A stretch of 64,000 bases of DNA from an uncultured Thioclava sp. (GCF_913064665.1 NZ_CAJYBT010000017.1:1-64000); one strand, 5' to 3'; shown: positions 1-13,920, counted from the first letter of the stretch. Program-made: numbers and translations. The notes: generated from the letters alone by a model not told the origin.

Positions 1-1
1 G

Positions 2-328
2 ATCATCGCCACGATCATTGCTGCACTTGCCGCCTATGTGTTGACGCAAAACCCCTATCAGGCGGCCAGTGTGTTTGCGATCATCGGCGTGCTGCAATTC
101 ATCATCGGCAATGTGATTGACCCGATGCTGATGGGGCATGCGCTGCGCCTCTCGAGCTTTGGGATCATTATCTCGCTGGCCTTCTGGGGTGCGGTCTGGG
201 GCCTGCCGGGGATGTTTCTGGCGGTGCCGATCATGGTGGCACTGATGATCATCTGTGCGCAAAGCCCGACGCTGCGCCCGCTGGCGGTGTTGCTATCGCG
301 CGAAGGCCTGCCCGAATCCGAGCATTGA
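2..328 (+). CDS. AI-2E family transporter, C-terminal part (cut by window start)
   Basis: The frame is open from the first bases of the window, so the N-terminus lies outside. The visible 108 residues are mostly hydrophobic. They carry the pattern IGNVIDPMLMG followed by FWGAVWGLPGMFLAVPI, typical of the last membrane segments of the AI-2E/PerM/YdiK permease family (PF01594). The family includes the AI-2 exporter TqsA, but most members have no proven substrate, so the name should not be read as evidence for AI-2 transport. The gene ends three bases from the convergent MFS gene, so the two probably share a termination zone. Family identity is good; function is unknown. Confidence 0.85.
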   Translation: MIATIIAALAAYVLTQNPYQAASVFAIIGVLQFIIGNVIDPMLMGHALRLSSFGIIISLAFWGAVWGLPGMFLAVPIMVALMIICAQSPTLRPLAVLLSREGLPESEH

Positions 329-331
329 GGC

Positions 332-1783
332 CTAGCGATCTTGCGGCGGGCGTTGCGGCTCGCGTGACGACGACAGCGGTTTAGATTTGCGGCGCCGCAG
401 CCCATCGGCATCGCCACGCTTGAGGCGCATGAAATACAGCGCCGAGAGCGGCCCCATCATTCCGCTCAGAAGATAAGCGATGGTGAAGGCGTGTAAGGGC
501 AGGGCCGTGGAGCCATCGGTGCCCCCCGCAGCACCCGCGGTGAATTGCAGCACGACCCCAGCAAACGCGATTCCCATCGCCAGCGAGATTTGCCGCGTCA
601 TTGCCGAAAATGCCGTGCCCGTGCTGATTTCCGCAGCCTCCAGATCAGCATAAGCGATGGCATTGACGGCCGTAAATACCACCGCTTGTGCCGCCCCGCC
701 GATCAGCAGTAGCGGGATAAGCTGCCAATCGAAAATGCTGGTGACAGTCGCAAAGCCAAAGATCGTGACGCCCCGGATCAACGCGGCCAGTACCATTACC
801 GGTTTGAACCCAAAACGATCAAGAAAACGGGGCGCAATCGCGCGCATCGACACCGCTCCCACAGCGTTCAGCCCGCTGAGCGCGCCTGATACCATGATCG
901 TGGTGCCCAGCCCCAGCTGGAAGAACAGCGGCAACAGCAGCGAGATCGCGCCGTTGGAAAGGCGAAAAATCAGCCCTCCAATCGTGCCAATATCGAAAGT
1001 GCGATGGCGAAACAGGCTTAGATCGAGCAACGCATCGCTCCTCCCTGAGGCACGCAGCCCGTAAAGGATCAGCAAGATCACCCCCAGCACAGCTAGTCCC
1101 GTCGCGGCTTGCCAGGGCAAGATATGCTCGCCCAGTGCCGACAGCCCTGTCATGGCCGCGACAAGCCCCGAGGCGGAGAGCACAAACCCCGGCAGATCAA
1201 AAGGTTTCGCCATCGCCGGGCCGTCTTTTGGCATCACCTTCCATGTCAGCGCAATCGCGGCGGCGGCCAGTGGCAGGTTGATCAAGAAGATCGCGCGCCA
1301 GCCCAGATAAGTCGTGACCGAGGCCCCGATAAAAGGCCCGATGGCAGGCCCGATCAGCGCAGGCAGGGTGACGTAAACCATCGCGCGGGTGATTTCAGAC
1401 CGCTCGGTATGGCGCAGCACGATGATGCGTCCCACGGGAGACATCAGCGCCGCCCCCAGACCTTGCACGGCGCGCGCAGCGATCAGACCGGGCAGGCTTG
1501 TTTGCAGCGCGCAGACCAGCGAGGCGGCCGCAAAGACGATCAGCGCGGTGATAAACACCCGCTTGGCTCCAAAACGGTCGGCGATCCAGCCGGACACTGG
1601 GACAAAGGCGGCCAGCGCAATCAGATAGGTCGCCATCGCCATCTTGAGCGACAGGACCGCCACCCCCAACTCGCGCGCAATCACCGGGACTGCGGTGGCC
1701 AGAACAGTGGCGTCCACCATTTCCATCAGGAGGGCGAGCGCCACCGTCAGGGGCAGGATATTGTCACGAAGGTTTTTCAGCAT
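332..1783 (-). CDS. MFS multidrug-type transporter (DHA2/EmrB-like)
   Basis: About 483 residues with many hydrophobic segments. The N-terminus has the drug:H+ antiporter pattern DATVLATAVPVIARELG in helix 1 and GWIADRFGAKRVF (motif A) after helix 2. GRIIVLRHTERSE and PALIGPAIGPFIGA fit motifs B and C of 12/14-helix exporters. Length and a central insertion suit the 14-helix DHA2 group. I chose the ATG at 1783 because a GTG four codons upstream has no clear ribosome site. It lies downstream of a small DUF3096 gene in the same direction and may be cotranscribed with it. Expected inner-membrane efflux pump; substrate unknown. Confidence 0.85.
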   Translation of the reverse strand: MLKNLRDNILPLTVALALLMEMVDATVLATAVPVIARELGVAVLSLKMAMATYLIALAAFVPVSGWIADRFGAKRVFITALIVFAAASLVCALQTSLPGLIAARAVQGLGAALMSPVGRIIVLRHTERSEITRAMVYVTLPALIGPAIGPFIGASVTTYLGWRAIFLINLPLAAAAIALTWKVMPKDGPAMAKPFDLPGFVLSASGLVAAMTGLSALGEHILPWQAATGLAVLGVILLILYGLRASGRSDALLDLSLFRHRTFDIGTIGGLIFRLSNGAISLLLPLFFQLGLGTTIMVSGALSGLNAVGAVSMRAIAPRFLDRFGFKPVMVLAALIRGVTIFGFATVTSIFDWQLIPLLLIGGAAQAVVFTAVNAIAYADLEAAEISTGTAFSAMTRQISLAMGIAFAGVVLQFTAGAAGGTDGSTALPLHAFTIAYLLSGMMGPLSALYFMRLKRGDADGLRRRKSKPLSSSREPQRPPQDR

Positions 1784-1816
1784 GCCCAAAGGCACTTAGC
1801 GCAGGAAATGCCGAAG

Positions 1817-1984
1817 TCACCCCATCGGCGTGCCAATCATCAACGGAAACAACCCCGCCAGTCCGATCGCGATCAGATAGACCGCCACGATATAGCTTAA
1901 AAGACGTGGGAAAATTAAGATCAGCACGCCTGCGAATACTGCCATCAGCGGCGCGAGCATCACCATCGACCCTGAATATACCAT
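1817..1984 (-). CDS. DUF3096-type small membrane protein
   Basis: A 55-residue reading frame that is almost entirely hydrophobic. The core LILIFPRLLSYIVAVYLI followed by GLAGL resembles the DUF3096 family of two-helix membrane peptides. A clear GGAGG lies six bases upstream of the ATG, supporting translation. It precedes the MFS gene by 33 bases on the same strand. The family has no known function. It is short enough to be missed by automatic gene callers. Confidence 0.7.
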   Translation of the reverse strand: MVYSGSMVMLAPLMAVFAGVLILIFPRLLSYIVAVYLIAIGLAGLFPLMIGTPMG

Positions 1985-2020
1985 TTAAACCTCCATCACG
2001 TCACCGACTGGCAAGGCCGA

Positions 2021-2809
2021 TCAGTTCATATACCAGCCATGGCTGACCACCAGGCTTTGGCCCGTCAGCGCGTTGCTGGGGAAGGCGGCAAAGACATAGG
2101 CCACTTCGGCGACATCCTCGACCGTTGTGAATTCGGTATCGACGGTGCCCCCGAGCATGATGTCATTGACGACCTCTTCTTCGGAAATCCCCAGATCCTT
2201 GGCCTGTTCGGGAATCTGTTTTTCCACCAGCGGCGTTTTCACGAAACCGGGGCAGATCACATTGGCACGCACGCCGTATTTGCCGCCCTCTTTCGAGATC
2301 ACGCGCGCCAGACCCAGCAGCCCGTGCTTGGCCGTGACATAGGCGGATTTGAGCGGCGAGGCCTCTTTTGAGTGGACCGAGCCCATGAAAATGATCGAGC
2401 CCGATTTTTGCGTCTTCATGTAGGGGATCACCGCCTTGGAGGTCAAAAATCCGCCATCAAGGTGGACCGAGAGCAGAAATTTCCAATCCTTGAACGGGAA
2501 GTCCTCGATCGGGTGGACGATCTGGATGCCGGCATTCGAAACCAGAACGTCAATGCGGCCCCATTTGTCGGCCACCGCCTTGACGCCCGCATTGACCTGA
2601 TCTTCATCGGTCACGTTCATCTCGACGGCCATCGCGCGGCCCGGTCCTTGGGCGTTCAATTCATCGGCGGTCGCCTGCGCGACCGCCAGCTTGAGGTCGG
2701 CAATCGCAACCTTGGCACCGCCTGCGACATAGCGCTCAGCAATCGCCTTGCCGATGCCAGAGGCCGCGCCGGTGATGATGCAGATTTTGTCTTTCAGATC
2801 GAGGGTCAT
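2021..2809 (-). CDS. bdhA: 3-hydroxybutyrate dehydrogenase (SDR)
   Basis: A 262-residue short-chain dehydrogenase. The cofactor motif TGAASGIG is near residue 14, NAG near 90, and a catalytic Tyr-x-x-x-Lys in the YVTAK context near 155. The C-terminus [15 protein letters not shown] matches D-3-hydroxybutyrate dehydrogenases, which oxidise 3-hydroxybutyrate to acetoacetate with NAD+. AAGGAG precedes the ATG. The upstream neighbour encodes acetoacetate decarboxylase and the next a patatin-like hydrolase, all on one strand with short gaps. Together these suggest storage-polymer or ketone-body turnover. The specific substrate is inferred from the C-terminus and context. Confidence 0.88.
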   Translation of the reverse strand: MTLDLKDKICIITGAASGIGKAIAERYVAGGAKVAIADLKLAVAQATADELNAQGPGRAMAVEMNVTDEDQVNAGVKAVADKWGRIDVLVSNAGIQIVHPIEDFPFKDWKFLLSVHLDGGFLTSKAVIPYMKTQKSGSIIFMGSVHSKEASPLKSAYVTAKHGLLGLARVISKEGGKYGVRANVICPGFVKTPLVEKQIPEQAKDLGISEEEVVNDIMLGGTVDTEFTTVEDVAEVAYVFAAFPSNALTGQSLVVSHGWYMN

Positions 2810-2844
2810 GGAGTAACTCCTTGGGTTAACTTATTAAATTTATG

Positions 2845-3585
2845 TCAGGCGAGGTAGTCATGGACCACCATGCCCAGACCCAGCGTCAGATCGGTAAGAA
2901 TGTGGCTGGCCGAGACCACCTCGTGCACGGGCAGATCGGCGACCGGGGCGAGGGCGTGTTCAAACAGCTCCAGCCGGGCAGGGGCGGACCATGCGCCTTT
3001 GACGGTCACGTCTTGCGAAGCATAGCGCACCAGTTCGCAAATCCGCGGCGTGCAATCGACATGCGGGATGATCTTGAGCAGGAAAGCCGGGGCCTCGACG
3101 GCGGCCTTGGCCTGCACCAGATCCATCGCGGTATATTTGAACCCCATCGTGGCCGTGGCAATGCGCACCGGGCCAATATCGAGCGTGCCCAGCAGCGTGT
3201 CTTTCTCGACGCTCAGACGCGGCGCGCCCAGTTTCTTGGGAAAGCCCCAAATCTCGCGCCCGCCCGCAATCGGGGCTTCGTCATCAAGATACATCGCGTG
3301 GCTATAGCCGCCCTCGACCCCATTGAAACTGACGGGAATGACTTGGCCGCTTTCGGTATAATCGCCAAAGCCAGTCGAATTGGGCATGCGGATGAATTCA
3401 AATTTCACAAGGCCCTCGGGATTGGGCACAAGGGGTTCGGGCACCACGTCGCGCAACAGATTGGGATCGGTGCGATAGGTGATGGTAAAGAATTCGCGGT
3501 TGATAAAACGATAGGGGCCGGGCGGAAATGCGGGGCTGGTGAGGGGCATTGCGAAAGCGGTTTTGAGAACATCGTCTTGTTTCAT
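2845..3585 (-). CDS. adc: acetoacetate decarboxylase
   Basis: A 246-residue protein of the acetoacetate decarboxylase family (PF06314), which converts acetoacetate to acetone and CO2 through a Schiff-base lysine. The block [15 protein letters not shown] in the middle contains the Lys pair expected at the active site, preceded by the conserved EFIRMP region. Length is normal for the family. GGAG lies seven bases before the ATG. The gene is 35 bases upstream of bdhA and 20 bases downstream of the patatin-like gene, so the three probably form one operon acting on 3-hydroxybutyrate and acetoacetate. Confidence 0.88.
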   Translation of the reverse strand: MKQDDVLKTAFAMPLTSPAFPPGPYRFINREFFTITYRTDPNLLRDVVPEPLVPNPEGLVKFEFIRMPNSTGFGDYTESGQVIPVSFNGVEGGYSHAMYLDDEAPIAGGREIWGFPKKLGAPRLSVEKDTLLGTLDIGPVRIATATMGFKYTAMDLVQAKAAVEAPAFLLKIIPHVDCTPRICELVRYASQDVTVKGAWSAPARLELFEHALAPVADLPVHEVVSASHILTDLTLGLGMVVHDYLA

Positions 3586-3605
3586 CGGAGGGCTCCAAAC
3601 TTCGG

Positions 3606-4835
3606 TTATCGCAGGCTTAAATCAAAGGCTTTCATGCCCTCGCCGGGGGCCAGTAGGGTTTCCCAATCGGCATTGGCATGGCTGCGCTGCACGTCGCGGC
3701 TTCCGGCCTGCCAATGCTCCAGCATCGAAGGGCGCGAGAACTCGTAATCTTTTGAGCCGTTTTCATAGGCAAAATGGCGATATATCAGGTGAATGACCGT
3801 CACGTCCGAATTTGCGGCCGCATCCATCAGCAGTCGCAGGTCGGGATCGTCGCGCAACTCGGGGGGGAGTTTTGCCGCCAGTCGACGTGCAAGCTCTGAC
3901 ACGCGCGACAAGTCCTTCATCCGGTCGGTCGTTGCGCGGGTGCGCGATGAAAACCGGATGTCCTTTTCGCGCGTCTCGATGCCCGCAAGCGTCGCGGGGG
4001 CCTCGCCCGAAGCCGGAAACAGATCAACCTGATAAATCAGAAGCGGCGGGCAATTGCCTTGCGCGCAACTCAGTTGCAAGCCGTCCTCAAGCACGTATTG
4101 CAACGGTGCATTTGACACCAAGCCACCATCCCAATAGAGCGCACCGTCAATTTCGATCGGGGGAAAGCCCGGCGGCAGCGCGCCTGATGCCATCACATGA
4201 TCGGGCGTGAGGATGGTATCTTCGCTGTCGAAATAGGTCAGGTTGCCGGTCTCGATATTGACCGCCCCAAGGCTGACGCGCACCGGCCCGTCATTGAGCA
4301 GGTCAAAATCCACCAACCGCTCCAGCGTGTCGCGCAGTGGAGCGGTGTCGTAATAGCTGATTTTGGTCGGGTCGGTGAATTTGGTGATCCATGCACTCGG
4401 CATGCGCGGGCGGAAAAACCCCGGCACGCCGAACATCATTGCTTCCAGAGATGAGGCGCTGTTCCAAGGCCCGCGCGCGATGCCCGTGGGCACGAAGGGC
4501 AAGCTGGCGGTGGCCATGCTGGTTTTTTCCCAGAAGTCCCGCAGGGCCGCTACGCGTTTTTCCGGCGGGTTGCCTGCGATCAGGGCGCAATTGATCGACC
4601 CGATCGAGATTCCCGCCACCCAGTCAGGGCTCAGCCCGGAATCTGCGAGCGCCTCGAATGCGCCCGCTTGATAGGCCCCCAGCGCGCCGCCCCCTTGCAG
4701 CACCAGCACTTTATGTCGGTCTTTCGCCTGTTCAGGGATGTGGATCGGGATATGGGCTGCGTGGCGGCGGGTCTGACCGAGCACGTCGCGGTTCGGGGAT
4801 TTACGGCTTGTTCGGGTGGGGCTGCTTCGTGCCAT
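3606..4835 (-). CDS. patatin-like phospholipase family protein
   Basis: About 409 residues. It has the patatin oxyanion-hole motif [15 protein letters not shown] near residue 50, the nucleophile elbow GISIGS about 33 residues later, and the DGG of the Ser-Asp dyad ([12 protein letters not shown]). Patatins are serine hydrolases on lipids or esters. The C-terminal half resembles the DUF3734-bearing bacterial subgroup. I chose the ATG at 4835 because AGGAG lies eight bases upstream; an ATG six codons earlier lacks one. It leads the adc-bdhA operon. That position suggests release of hydroxyacids or lipids feeding the downstream enzymes, perhaps as a polyhydroxybutyrate depolymerase-like step, but this is inference. 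Confidence 0.85.
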   Translation of the reverse strand: MARSSPTRTSRKSPNRDVLGQTRRHAAHIPIHIPEQAKDRHKVLVLQGGGALGAYQAGAFEALADSGLSPDWVAGISIGSINCALIAGNPPEKRVAALRDFWEKTSMATASLPFVPTGIARGPWNSASSLEAMMFGVPGFFRPRMPSAWITKFTDPTKISYYDTAPLRDTLERLVDFDLLNDGPVRVSLGAVNIETGNLTYFDSEDTILTPDHVMASGALPPGFPPIEIDGALYWDGGLVSNAPLQYVLEDGLQLSCAQGNCPPLLIYQVDLFPASGEAPATLAGIETREKDIRFSSRTRATTDRMKDLSRVSELARRLAAKLPPELRDDPDLRLLMDAAANSDVTVIHLIYRHFAYENGSKDYEFSRPSMLEHWQAGSRDVQRSHANADWETLLAPGEGMKAFDLSLR

Positions 4836-5163
4836 TGGAATGGCTCCTCGCACTGTGCTTCACTGGCGCTTCATCGACAGAACTCTGCGCGGATGGCGTT
4901 GTTCCTGCGCGACACGGGCATGTGTGCGCAGAGGAGGAGATGTGAAAAAGCCCGCCCTTTTTCGGGGCGGGCAGGTGGGAGAGAAACACGATGATGGGCG
5001 AACGCGCCCCCGCAGACCGGAGAGAGAACAGTGCGAGGGCGGCTCGTAACGGGTGGCGCGCGATTGAGGGGGGGAGAGAGCCCCCTGTCTCGGCGCACCC
5101 GTTTGGCGGGATGTTTGCGGGCTGCGCGACCAAAATGAGAGGTTTGATTGCGCGGCACATCTG
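4836..5163. other. intergenic region
   Basis: No credible gene. It holds the probable promoter and leader of the patatin operon and the terminator of the flavoprotein gene to the right (listed separately). The rest shows no repeat or conserved element I can recognise. Confidence 0.6.
4945..4972 (-). terminator. intrinsic terminator of the SQR-like gene
   Basis: On the minus strand GCCCGCCC pairs with GGGCGGGC around a short A/T loop, and a run of five T follows at once. It lies about 190 bases past the stop of the flavoprotein gene. Confidence 0.75.
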
Positions 5164-6447
5164 TCAACTTGGCAGTAGTGTTTCGATGCTCCATTCCGAT
5201 ATCGGCACACCCCAGCTGGGCACGCGGCCATTGTTGCGAAAAAAGATTTCCTTGTAGGCCAGCTTTTGCATATAGGGCATTTTGCCCATCCGCAGTTCCT
5301 GAATATCGCCGCCAAACCAAGAGGTTGAGTGGATGTAAAAGCCCTTGCCACCGCCCATGTCGCCAATGCAGATGACCTCGGGGTGCCACTCTTTATTGGC
5401 CTCGGCCTTACTGAGGCGGCCCAGATCGCCCGCGATCTGACGCCCTACCACGTCACATTCCTGATGCCCGATCGCGCCCAGCTTTGGCACGGTCAGCGCG
5501 GCGGCATCGCCACAGGCAAACACCTCGGGGTGGTCAGGGTTGCGCATCCGCATATCGGTGACGATAAAGCCGACCTCATCGGACACCGACAGCCCTTTGA
5601 GGAAGTCATGCGGCTTCCAGTTTGGCAAAACGATCTTGAGTTCAGCCGGCAGGGAGCGCCCATCGGTGAACTCGATCCCCTCTTTGGTCAGGCGTTTGAT
5701 CCCCTCGACTTTGTTGACATAGTTGAACCCCATCGAGCCCGCCGCCTCCAGCAGCTTGCCCACGACCTTCTCGCCCGCATCTTCGGCGATCAGTTCCGCC
5801 GGAGTGAAAAGGGTGATGTCTTTGGGACCACCCTTGTTGCGCTCCCCCAGCCAATGCGCCAGCGACAAGGCAATCTCGACGGGCGGCCCCTCGCAGGCGG
5901 CCAAGGCGGTGGGCAGCCAATCGGGGCGGCCCTTATGGCCCTGCTCAAAGCGGTCCGAACCCACCACGATCGGCCCGCCTTGATAGTCATTCTCAAGGAA
6001 GTCGATCAGCCGATTGGCATGAAACGCGTCTGAAACCGTGTGGCCATGTTCGGCAAAGCCTTCGATGTCGTCATAGGCCAGCTTGGCCCCGAGGGCGATC
6101 ACGACATAATCATAGCCGCGCGCGTATTCCGGCGCACCGGGGCGTTCATTGGGGCGAATCTTGACCGTCTTGGCGTCAATATCGAGCCCCAGAATCTCAG
6201 CCTGCACGAAATGAATGTCATCCTTGGCCAAGGCCGAGAGCAGATCCATATGCATCGTAACGGCCGGGTCGCGCCCCTCAAAGGCTTCAAGCGGGATATT
6301 GGGGATGAAATCGAGATAGGCTTTGCGGTCGATCAAGGTGATCTCACAAGCATCGCCTGCATAATCCCGGATCTTCTGTGCCGCCTCGAGGCCAGCAAAA
6401 TTGCCCCCTAAAACAACAACCTGCGGTTTATTTTTGTGCGTAGCCAT
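5164..6447 (-). CDS. FAD-dependent oxidoreductase, sulfide:quinone oxidoreductase-like
   Basis: About 427 residues of the two-dinucleotide-binding flavoprotein fold (Pyr_redox_2). It has an N-terminal FAD motif VVVLGGNFAGLEAA, an ATG-type motif VIALGAK near residue 110, and a C-terminal FAD motif VFACGDAAAL. The C-terminal part, with GFYIHSTSWFGG, resembles the membrane-associated sulfide:quinone oxidoreductase group. Cysteines are few and I cannot align them to the SQR catalytic triad with confidence, so sulfide may not be the substrate. The ATG at 6447 is chosen because the family motif follows directly; a 57-residue upstream extension looks non-conserved. It is transcribed alone and followed by a terminator. 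Confidence 0.75.
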   Translation of the reverse strand: MATHKNKPQVVVLGGNFAGLEAAQKIRDYAGDACEITLIDRKAYLDFIPNIPLEAFEGRDPAVTMHMDLLSALAKDDIHFVQAEILGLDIDAKTVKIRPNERPGAPEYARGYDYVVIALGAKLAYDDIEGFAEHGHTVSDAFHANRLIDFLENDYQGGPIVVGSDRFEQGHKGRPDWLPTALAACEGPPVEIALSLAHWLGERNKGGPKDITLFTPAELIAEDAGEKVVGKLLEAAGSMGFNYVNKVEGIKRLTKEGIEFTDGRSLPAELKIVLPNWKPHDFLKGLSVSDEVGFIVTDMRMRNPDHPEVFACGDAAALTVPKLGAIGHQECDVVGRQIAGDLGRLSKAEANKEWHPEVICIGDMGGGKGFYIHSTSWFGGDIQELRMGKMPYMQKLAYKEIFFRNNGRVPSWGVPISEWSIETLLPS

Positions 6448-6678
6448 GGCGGCCCTATCCTTTGCTCGCCGCTTACCGACGCTGTCATGACAACTGATGC
6501 GCAGATGCAGCGGTTCCCAAATTTCAAAGCGTTCGCGCCAATGTGATAGACTCGAGACATGGCGTGCTGAGGCCAATTGATTGCGCGGCGAAGGCGGAAA
6601 AGCGCTTGGGTTTGTCACAGGTCAAACGCGCCACGCTTTGAATGTGCTAATCTCATGCCTCAACCTATGGAGGATGCC

Positions 6679-7050
6679 ATGGCTGTTACGAAACTATCAC
6701 CGGGTTCTAAAGCGGCAGGCTTCATGCCATTGCCCGATAGTGGCGATGTCTCGCAGATCGTTACGCCGCATTTGCATATGGCAGATGCGTTGATTGCCCG
6801 GAATATCGAGATGCTCGATTTCCTGAAAGCGCGCTTTGAACGTGATCGAGAGATGATCGGCAAGCTTGCGGACGAGCGCGATCCGATGAAAGCGATGAGC
6901 CTTTGGGGCGAGTTCTGGCAGTGCACGATGACCGATTACAGCACGCAGATGACCAAGTTGGCCACCTCTGCCAGCGGCCTCGCTGAGCAAGCGGTGCGCG
7001 CGGCTACTGAAGAAAGCGAGGCGATCGCGAAAGCGACTGCGGGAAAGTGA
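6679..7050 (+). CDS. phasin family protein
   Basis: A 123-residue, probably helical protein with the phasin pattern. The segment HMADALIARNIEMLDFLKAR is followed by WGEFWQ near residue 80 and an Ala-rich C-terminal helix ending in EAIAKATAGK. Phasins coat polyhydroxyalkanoate granules and control their size. GGAGG lies five bases before the ATG at 6679, fixing the start. Other storage-related genes are nearby (bdhA, adc, patatin) and a PhaJ-like hydratase is at 40.8 kb. Convergent with mnmA across a large palindrome. Confidence 0.8.
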   Translation: MAVTKLSPGSKAAGFMPLPDSGDVSQIVTPHLHMADALIARNIEMLDFLKARFERDREMIGKLADERDPMKAMSLWGEFWQCTMTDYSTQMTKLATSASGLAEQAVRAATEESEAIAKATAGK

Positions 7051-7053
7051 CGA

Positions 7054-7101
7054 CTCAGACGGGTAGATCACCGGTCAGTCTGACCGACGTGCCCGTCTGA
7101 G
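7054..7101. repeat. nested palindrome between phasin and mnmA
   Basis: An outer 10-bp perfect inverted repeat (CTCAGACGGG at 7054-7063 with CCCGTCTGAG at 7092-7101) encloses an inner 6-bp hairpin (CGGTCA/TGACCG with a 3-base loop). No T-run follows on either strand. It may be a Rho-type or bidirectional transcript end for the convergent genes, or a protein-binding site. Confidence 0.6.
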
Positions 7102-7162
7102 ACGCCAATATGACGATTGGTGCGGCGGGGGCATGTGGAACCCGCCGCGCCGTTATCGCGTC

Positions 7163-8299
7163 TTAGCCCTTCCAGATCCAGCCGCCGCCAAAGATACGGC
7201 TGTCATCGGGGGCGTAGAACACGCAGGCCTGTCCGGGGCTGACGCCTTCTTCGGGGACCAGCAGTTCCACCTCTGCCGTCGTCTCTGACAGCGGGCGAAT
7301 GATCGCCTCACGCGGCGGGCGGGTTGAGCGGACCTTGACGCCCAGATGCCACTCCTTGCGCGAGGTAAACGCCTCATCGCCTAGCCAGTTGATTTCGCGC
7401 ACCGGGATGATGCGGGTCGAGAGCGCCTCTTTCGGGCCCACGACCACATGGCGGGAGTCGGGATCAAGCTTGACCACGTAAAGCGGATCCTCCAGCCCAC
7501 CGATGCCCAGACCGCGCCGCTGCCCGACCGTATAATGGATCACGCCGCGATGCTGGCCCAGAACATTACCCTCCATATCCACGATATCGCCGGGATCCGC
7601 CGCGCCCGGACGCAGCTTTTCGATCACCGAGGCATAATCGCCATTGGGCACGAAACAAATATCCTGACTGTCGGGCTTATCCGCGACCGCCAGCCCATAT
7701 TTCGCCGCCAAGGCGCGGGTCTCGGCCTTGGACGCCAGATGGCCCAGCGGAAAGCGCAAATAAGACAGCTGCTCGGGTGAGGTCGAGAACAGGAAATAGC
7801 TTTGGTCGCGATTGGCATCTGCGGCGCAATGCAGTTCTGGGCCCAGTGCGCCGACCTTGCGCTGGATGTAATGGCCTGTCGCCATGCAATCGGCGTCCAG
7901 ATCTTTCGCCGTTTCCAGCAAGTCCTTGAACTTCACGCGCTCATTGCAGCGAATGCAGGGCACCGGGGTCGCCCCGCCCAAATACGCATCAGCGAACTCG
8001 TCGATCACCGCCTCGCGGAAGGTGTTTTCGTAATCCAGCACGTAATGGGGAAAGCCCATCTCCTCGGCCACGCGGCGCGCATCGTGAATATCTTGCCCCG
8101 CACAGCACGCGCCTTTTTTCGCCAAGGCCGCGCCGTGATCGTAAAGCTGCAACGTCACGCCCACCACATCATAGCCTTCCTCGGCCAGTTGCGCCGCCAC
8201 AACCGAGCTATCGACGCCGCCTGACATGGCAACGACGACACGGGTTTCGCTGGGCGGCTTGGCGAATCCCAGCGAGTTGAGAGGCAAATCTTTAGGCAT
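7163..8299 (-). CDS. mnmA: tRNA-specific 2-thiouridylase MnmA
   Basis: A 378-residue protein that installs sulfur at U34 of tRNA Glu, Gln and Lys. The ATP-pyrophosphatase P-loop SGGVDSS is at residues 26-32. The catalytic cysteine region [13 protein letters not shown] is near residue 110, and the partner cysteine lies in [10 protein letters not shown] near 210. The C-terminal beta-barrel includes VGQRRGLGI. Length is normal for alphaproteobacteria. AAAGG lies upstream of the start. It is transcribed alone, divergently from sciP. Confidence 0.95.
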   Translation of the reverse strand: MPKDLPLNSLGFAKPPSETRVVVAMSGGVDSSVVAAQLAEEGYDVVGVTLQLYDHGAALAKKGACCAGQDIHDARRVAEEMGFPHYVLDYENTFREAVIDEFADAYLGGATPVPCIRCNERVKFKDLLETAKDLDADCMATGHYIQRKVGALGPELHCAADANRDQSYFLFSTSPEQLSYLRFPLGHLASKAETRALAAKYGLAVADKPDSQDICFVPNGDYASVIEKLRPGAADPGDIVDMEGNVLGQHRGVIHYTVGQRRGLGIGGLEDPLYVVKLDPDSRHVVVGPKEALSTRIIPVREINWLGDEAFTSRKEWHLGVKVRSTRPPREAIIRPLSETTAEVELLVPEEGVSPGQACVFYAPDDSRIFGGGWIWKG

Positions 8300-8428
8300 G
8301 TTGAACGGACCTTTAACCAGACCCGCTGAAATATAGGAAAATGCGACGCACTCACAACCCTCTGTTTCACACGCTGTTAAGAGCGATCGCGCAAACTGCC
8401 CGGTGTGAAGAGGAAGAAGGGGTGTCCC

Positions 8429-8707
8429 ATGTATCTCAAAAAAGTCGATGGTCCACGCGCTGTGACCCTGCCTGACGGCTCGGTCCTGACCCGCGCTGAC
8501 CTACCGCCCGCCCAGACCCGACGCTGGGTCGCCAGCCGCAAAGCCTTGATTGTTCGCGCACTCTCCCATGGGTTGATTTCCCGTCCCGAGTTGATTGAGC
8601 GATACGAGTTGTCCGATGAAGAGCTCGATATCTGGATCGAGGCAATTAAAAAACACGGAACAAAAGGTTTGAAAGTGACGGCAATCCAGAAATTTAGACA
8701 ACTTTAG
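8429..8707 (+). CDS. sciP: CtrA inhibitor SciP (DUF1153)
   Basis: A 92-residue helix-turn-helix protein. It opens with [18 protein letters not shown] and continues with [16 protein letters not shown], the hallmark of the DUF1153/SciP family. In Caulobacter SciP binds DNA or CtrA and represses CtrA-dependent transcription in part of the cell cycle. An in-frame GTG lies eight codons upstream, but the ATG at 8429 matches the family N-terminus and has a purine-rich AAGGGG before it. It sits directly upstream of ctrA in the same direction, 95 bases apart. Confidence 0.92.
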   Translation: MYLKKVDGPRAVTLPDGSVLTRADLPPAQTRRWVASRKALIVRALSHGLISRPELIERYELSDEELDIWIEAIKKHGTKGLKVTAIQKFRQL

Positions 8708-8734
8708 GTTGCATTGTCACGAAATCGTGCGAAG

Positions 8735-8750
8735 GTAACCGGGTATTAAC
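8735..8750 (+). promoter_or_regulatory. probable CtrA box upstream of ctrA
   Basis: GTAA, seven bases, then TTAAC differs at one position from the established CtrA consensus TTAA-N7-TTAAC. It lies 53 bases before the ctrA start, suggesting autoregulation. A TTAAC half-site follows at 8784-8788. Confidence 0.55.
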
Positions 8751-8802
8751 CAATTGATGGCAGGCTCATTCCTGACTGAGGGATTAACGCGGAGAACCCA
8801 AG

Positions 8803-9516
8803 ATGCGGATTTTGTTGGTGGAAGACGACCCGACCACGTCGCGCAGCATTGAATTGATGCTCACCCACGCAAACCTGAACGTGTATTGCACCGATCTTGG
8901 TGAAGAAGGGATCGATCTGGCAAAGCTCTATGATTACGATCTTATCTTGCTGGATCTGAACCTGCCCGACATGAACGGGCATGAGGTGTTGCGCCAATTG
9001 CGCCTGTCCAAGGTGGACACGCCGATCCTGATTTTGACCGGCTCGGACGATACCGAGAACAAGATCAAGGGATTTGGCTCGGGCGCCGATGATTACATGA
9101 CCAAACCGTTCCATCGTGAGGAATTGGTGGCGCGCATTCATGCCATTATCCGGCGCTCCAAGGGGCATGCGCAATCCATCATTCGCACCGGCAAAGTTTC
9201 GGTCAATCTGGATGCCAAAACCGTCGAGGTAGAGAGCAAACCGGTCCATCTGACGGGTAAAGAATATCAGATGTTGGAATTGCTGAGCCTGCGCAAGGGC
9301 ACGACGTTGACGAAAGAGATGTTTCTCAACCATCTTTATGGCGGAATGGATGAGCCCGAATTGAAAATTATCGACGTCTTTATCTGTAAATTGCGCAAGA
9401 AAATGGCCGATGCCACGGGTGGCGACAATTACATCGAGACGGTTTGGGGGCGCGGCTATGTGTTGCGCGATCCTGATCCTGATGAGTTGGAGCGTCGCAT
9501 CGCGATGGGTGCCTGA
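8803..9516 (+). CDS. ctrA: cell cycle response regulator CtrA
   Basis: A 237-residue OmpR-type response regulator. The receiver domain spans residues 1-115 with acidic pocket EDD at 7-9, phospho-accepting Asp51 in LILLDLNLP, and Lys at MTKPF near residue 104. The winged-helix domain covers residues 125-230 with the conserved [12 protein letters not shown]. CtrA controls division, motility and gene transfer agents in alphaproteobacteria; in Rhodobacterales it is usually non-essential and often linked to quorum sensing. GGAG precedes the ATG. sciP lies upstream, and a terminator-like hairpin follows. Confidence 0.97.
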   Translation: MRILLVEDDPTTSRSIELMLTHANLNVYCTDLGEEGIDLAKLYDYDLILLDLNLPDMNGHEVLRQLRLSKVDTPILILTGSDDTENKIKGFGSGADDYMTKPFHREELVARIHAIIRRSKGHAQSIIRTGKVSVNLDAKTVEVESKPVHLTGKEYQMLELLSLRKGTTLTKEMFLNHLYGGMDEPELKIIDVFICKLRKKMADATGGDNYIETVWGRGYVLRDPDPDELERRIAMGA

Positions 9517-9554
9517 GCCCGCTTAGCCGATGATCTCCGTCACGGCTCTTTACG

Positions 9555-13814
<4,260 letters not shown>

Positions 13815-13848
13815 CTAATTCCCTTCATTTTGGCGCTTGTTCTCAAAT

Positions 13849-13863
13849 GTTCTCAAAAAGTTC
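13849..13863 (+). promoter_or_regulatory. LexA-type SOS box
   Basis: GTTC, seven bases, GTTC is the LexA operator form established for many alphaproteobacteria, including Rhodobacter. A third GTTC at 13839-13842 lies one base out of register. The box is 58 bases before the ATG of the 40-aa peptide. Eight fixed bases would occur by chance about once per strand in 64 kb, so position is the stronger argument. Confidence 0.5.
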
Positions 13864-13920
13864 TTTACAGGGCGTTAAGAATATGAGAACAAAGTGGCAA
13901 CAGAGATGAAGGAGACCAAA

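Noticed and set aside
6448-6618. 57-residue N-terminal extension of the SQR-like flavoprotein
   Set aside because: The extension is not family-like; the FAD motif begins directly after the ATG at 6447.
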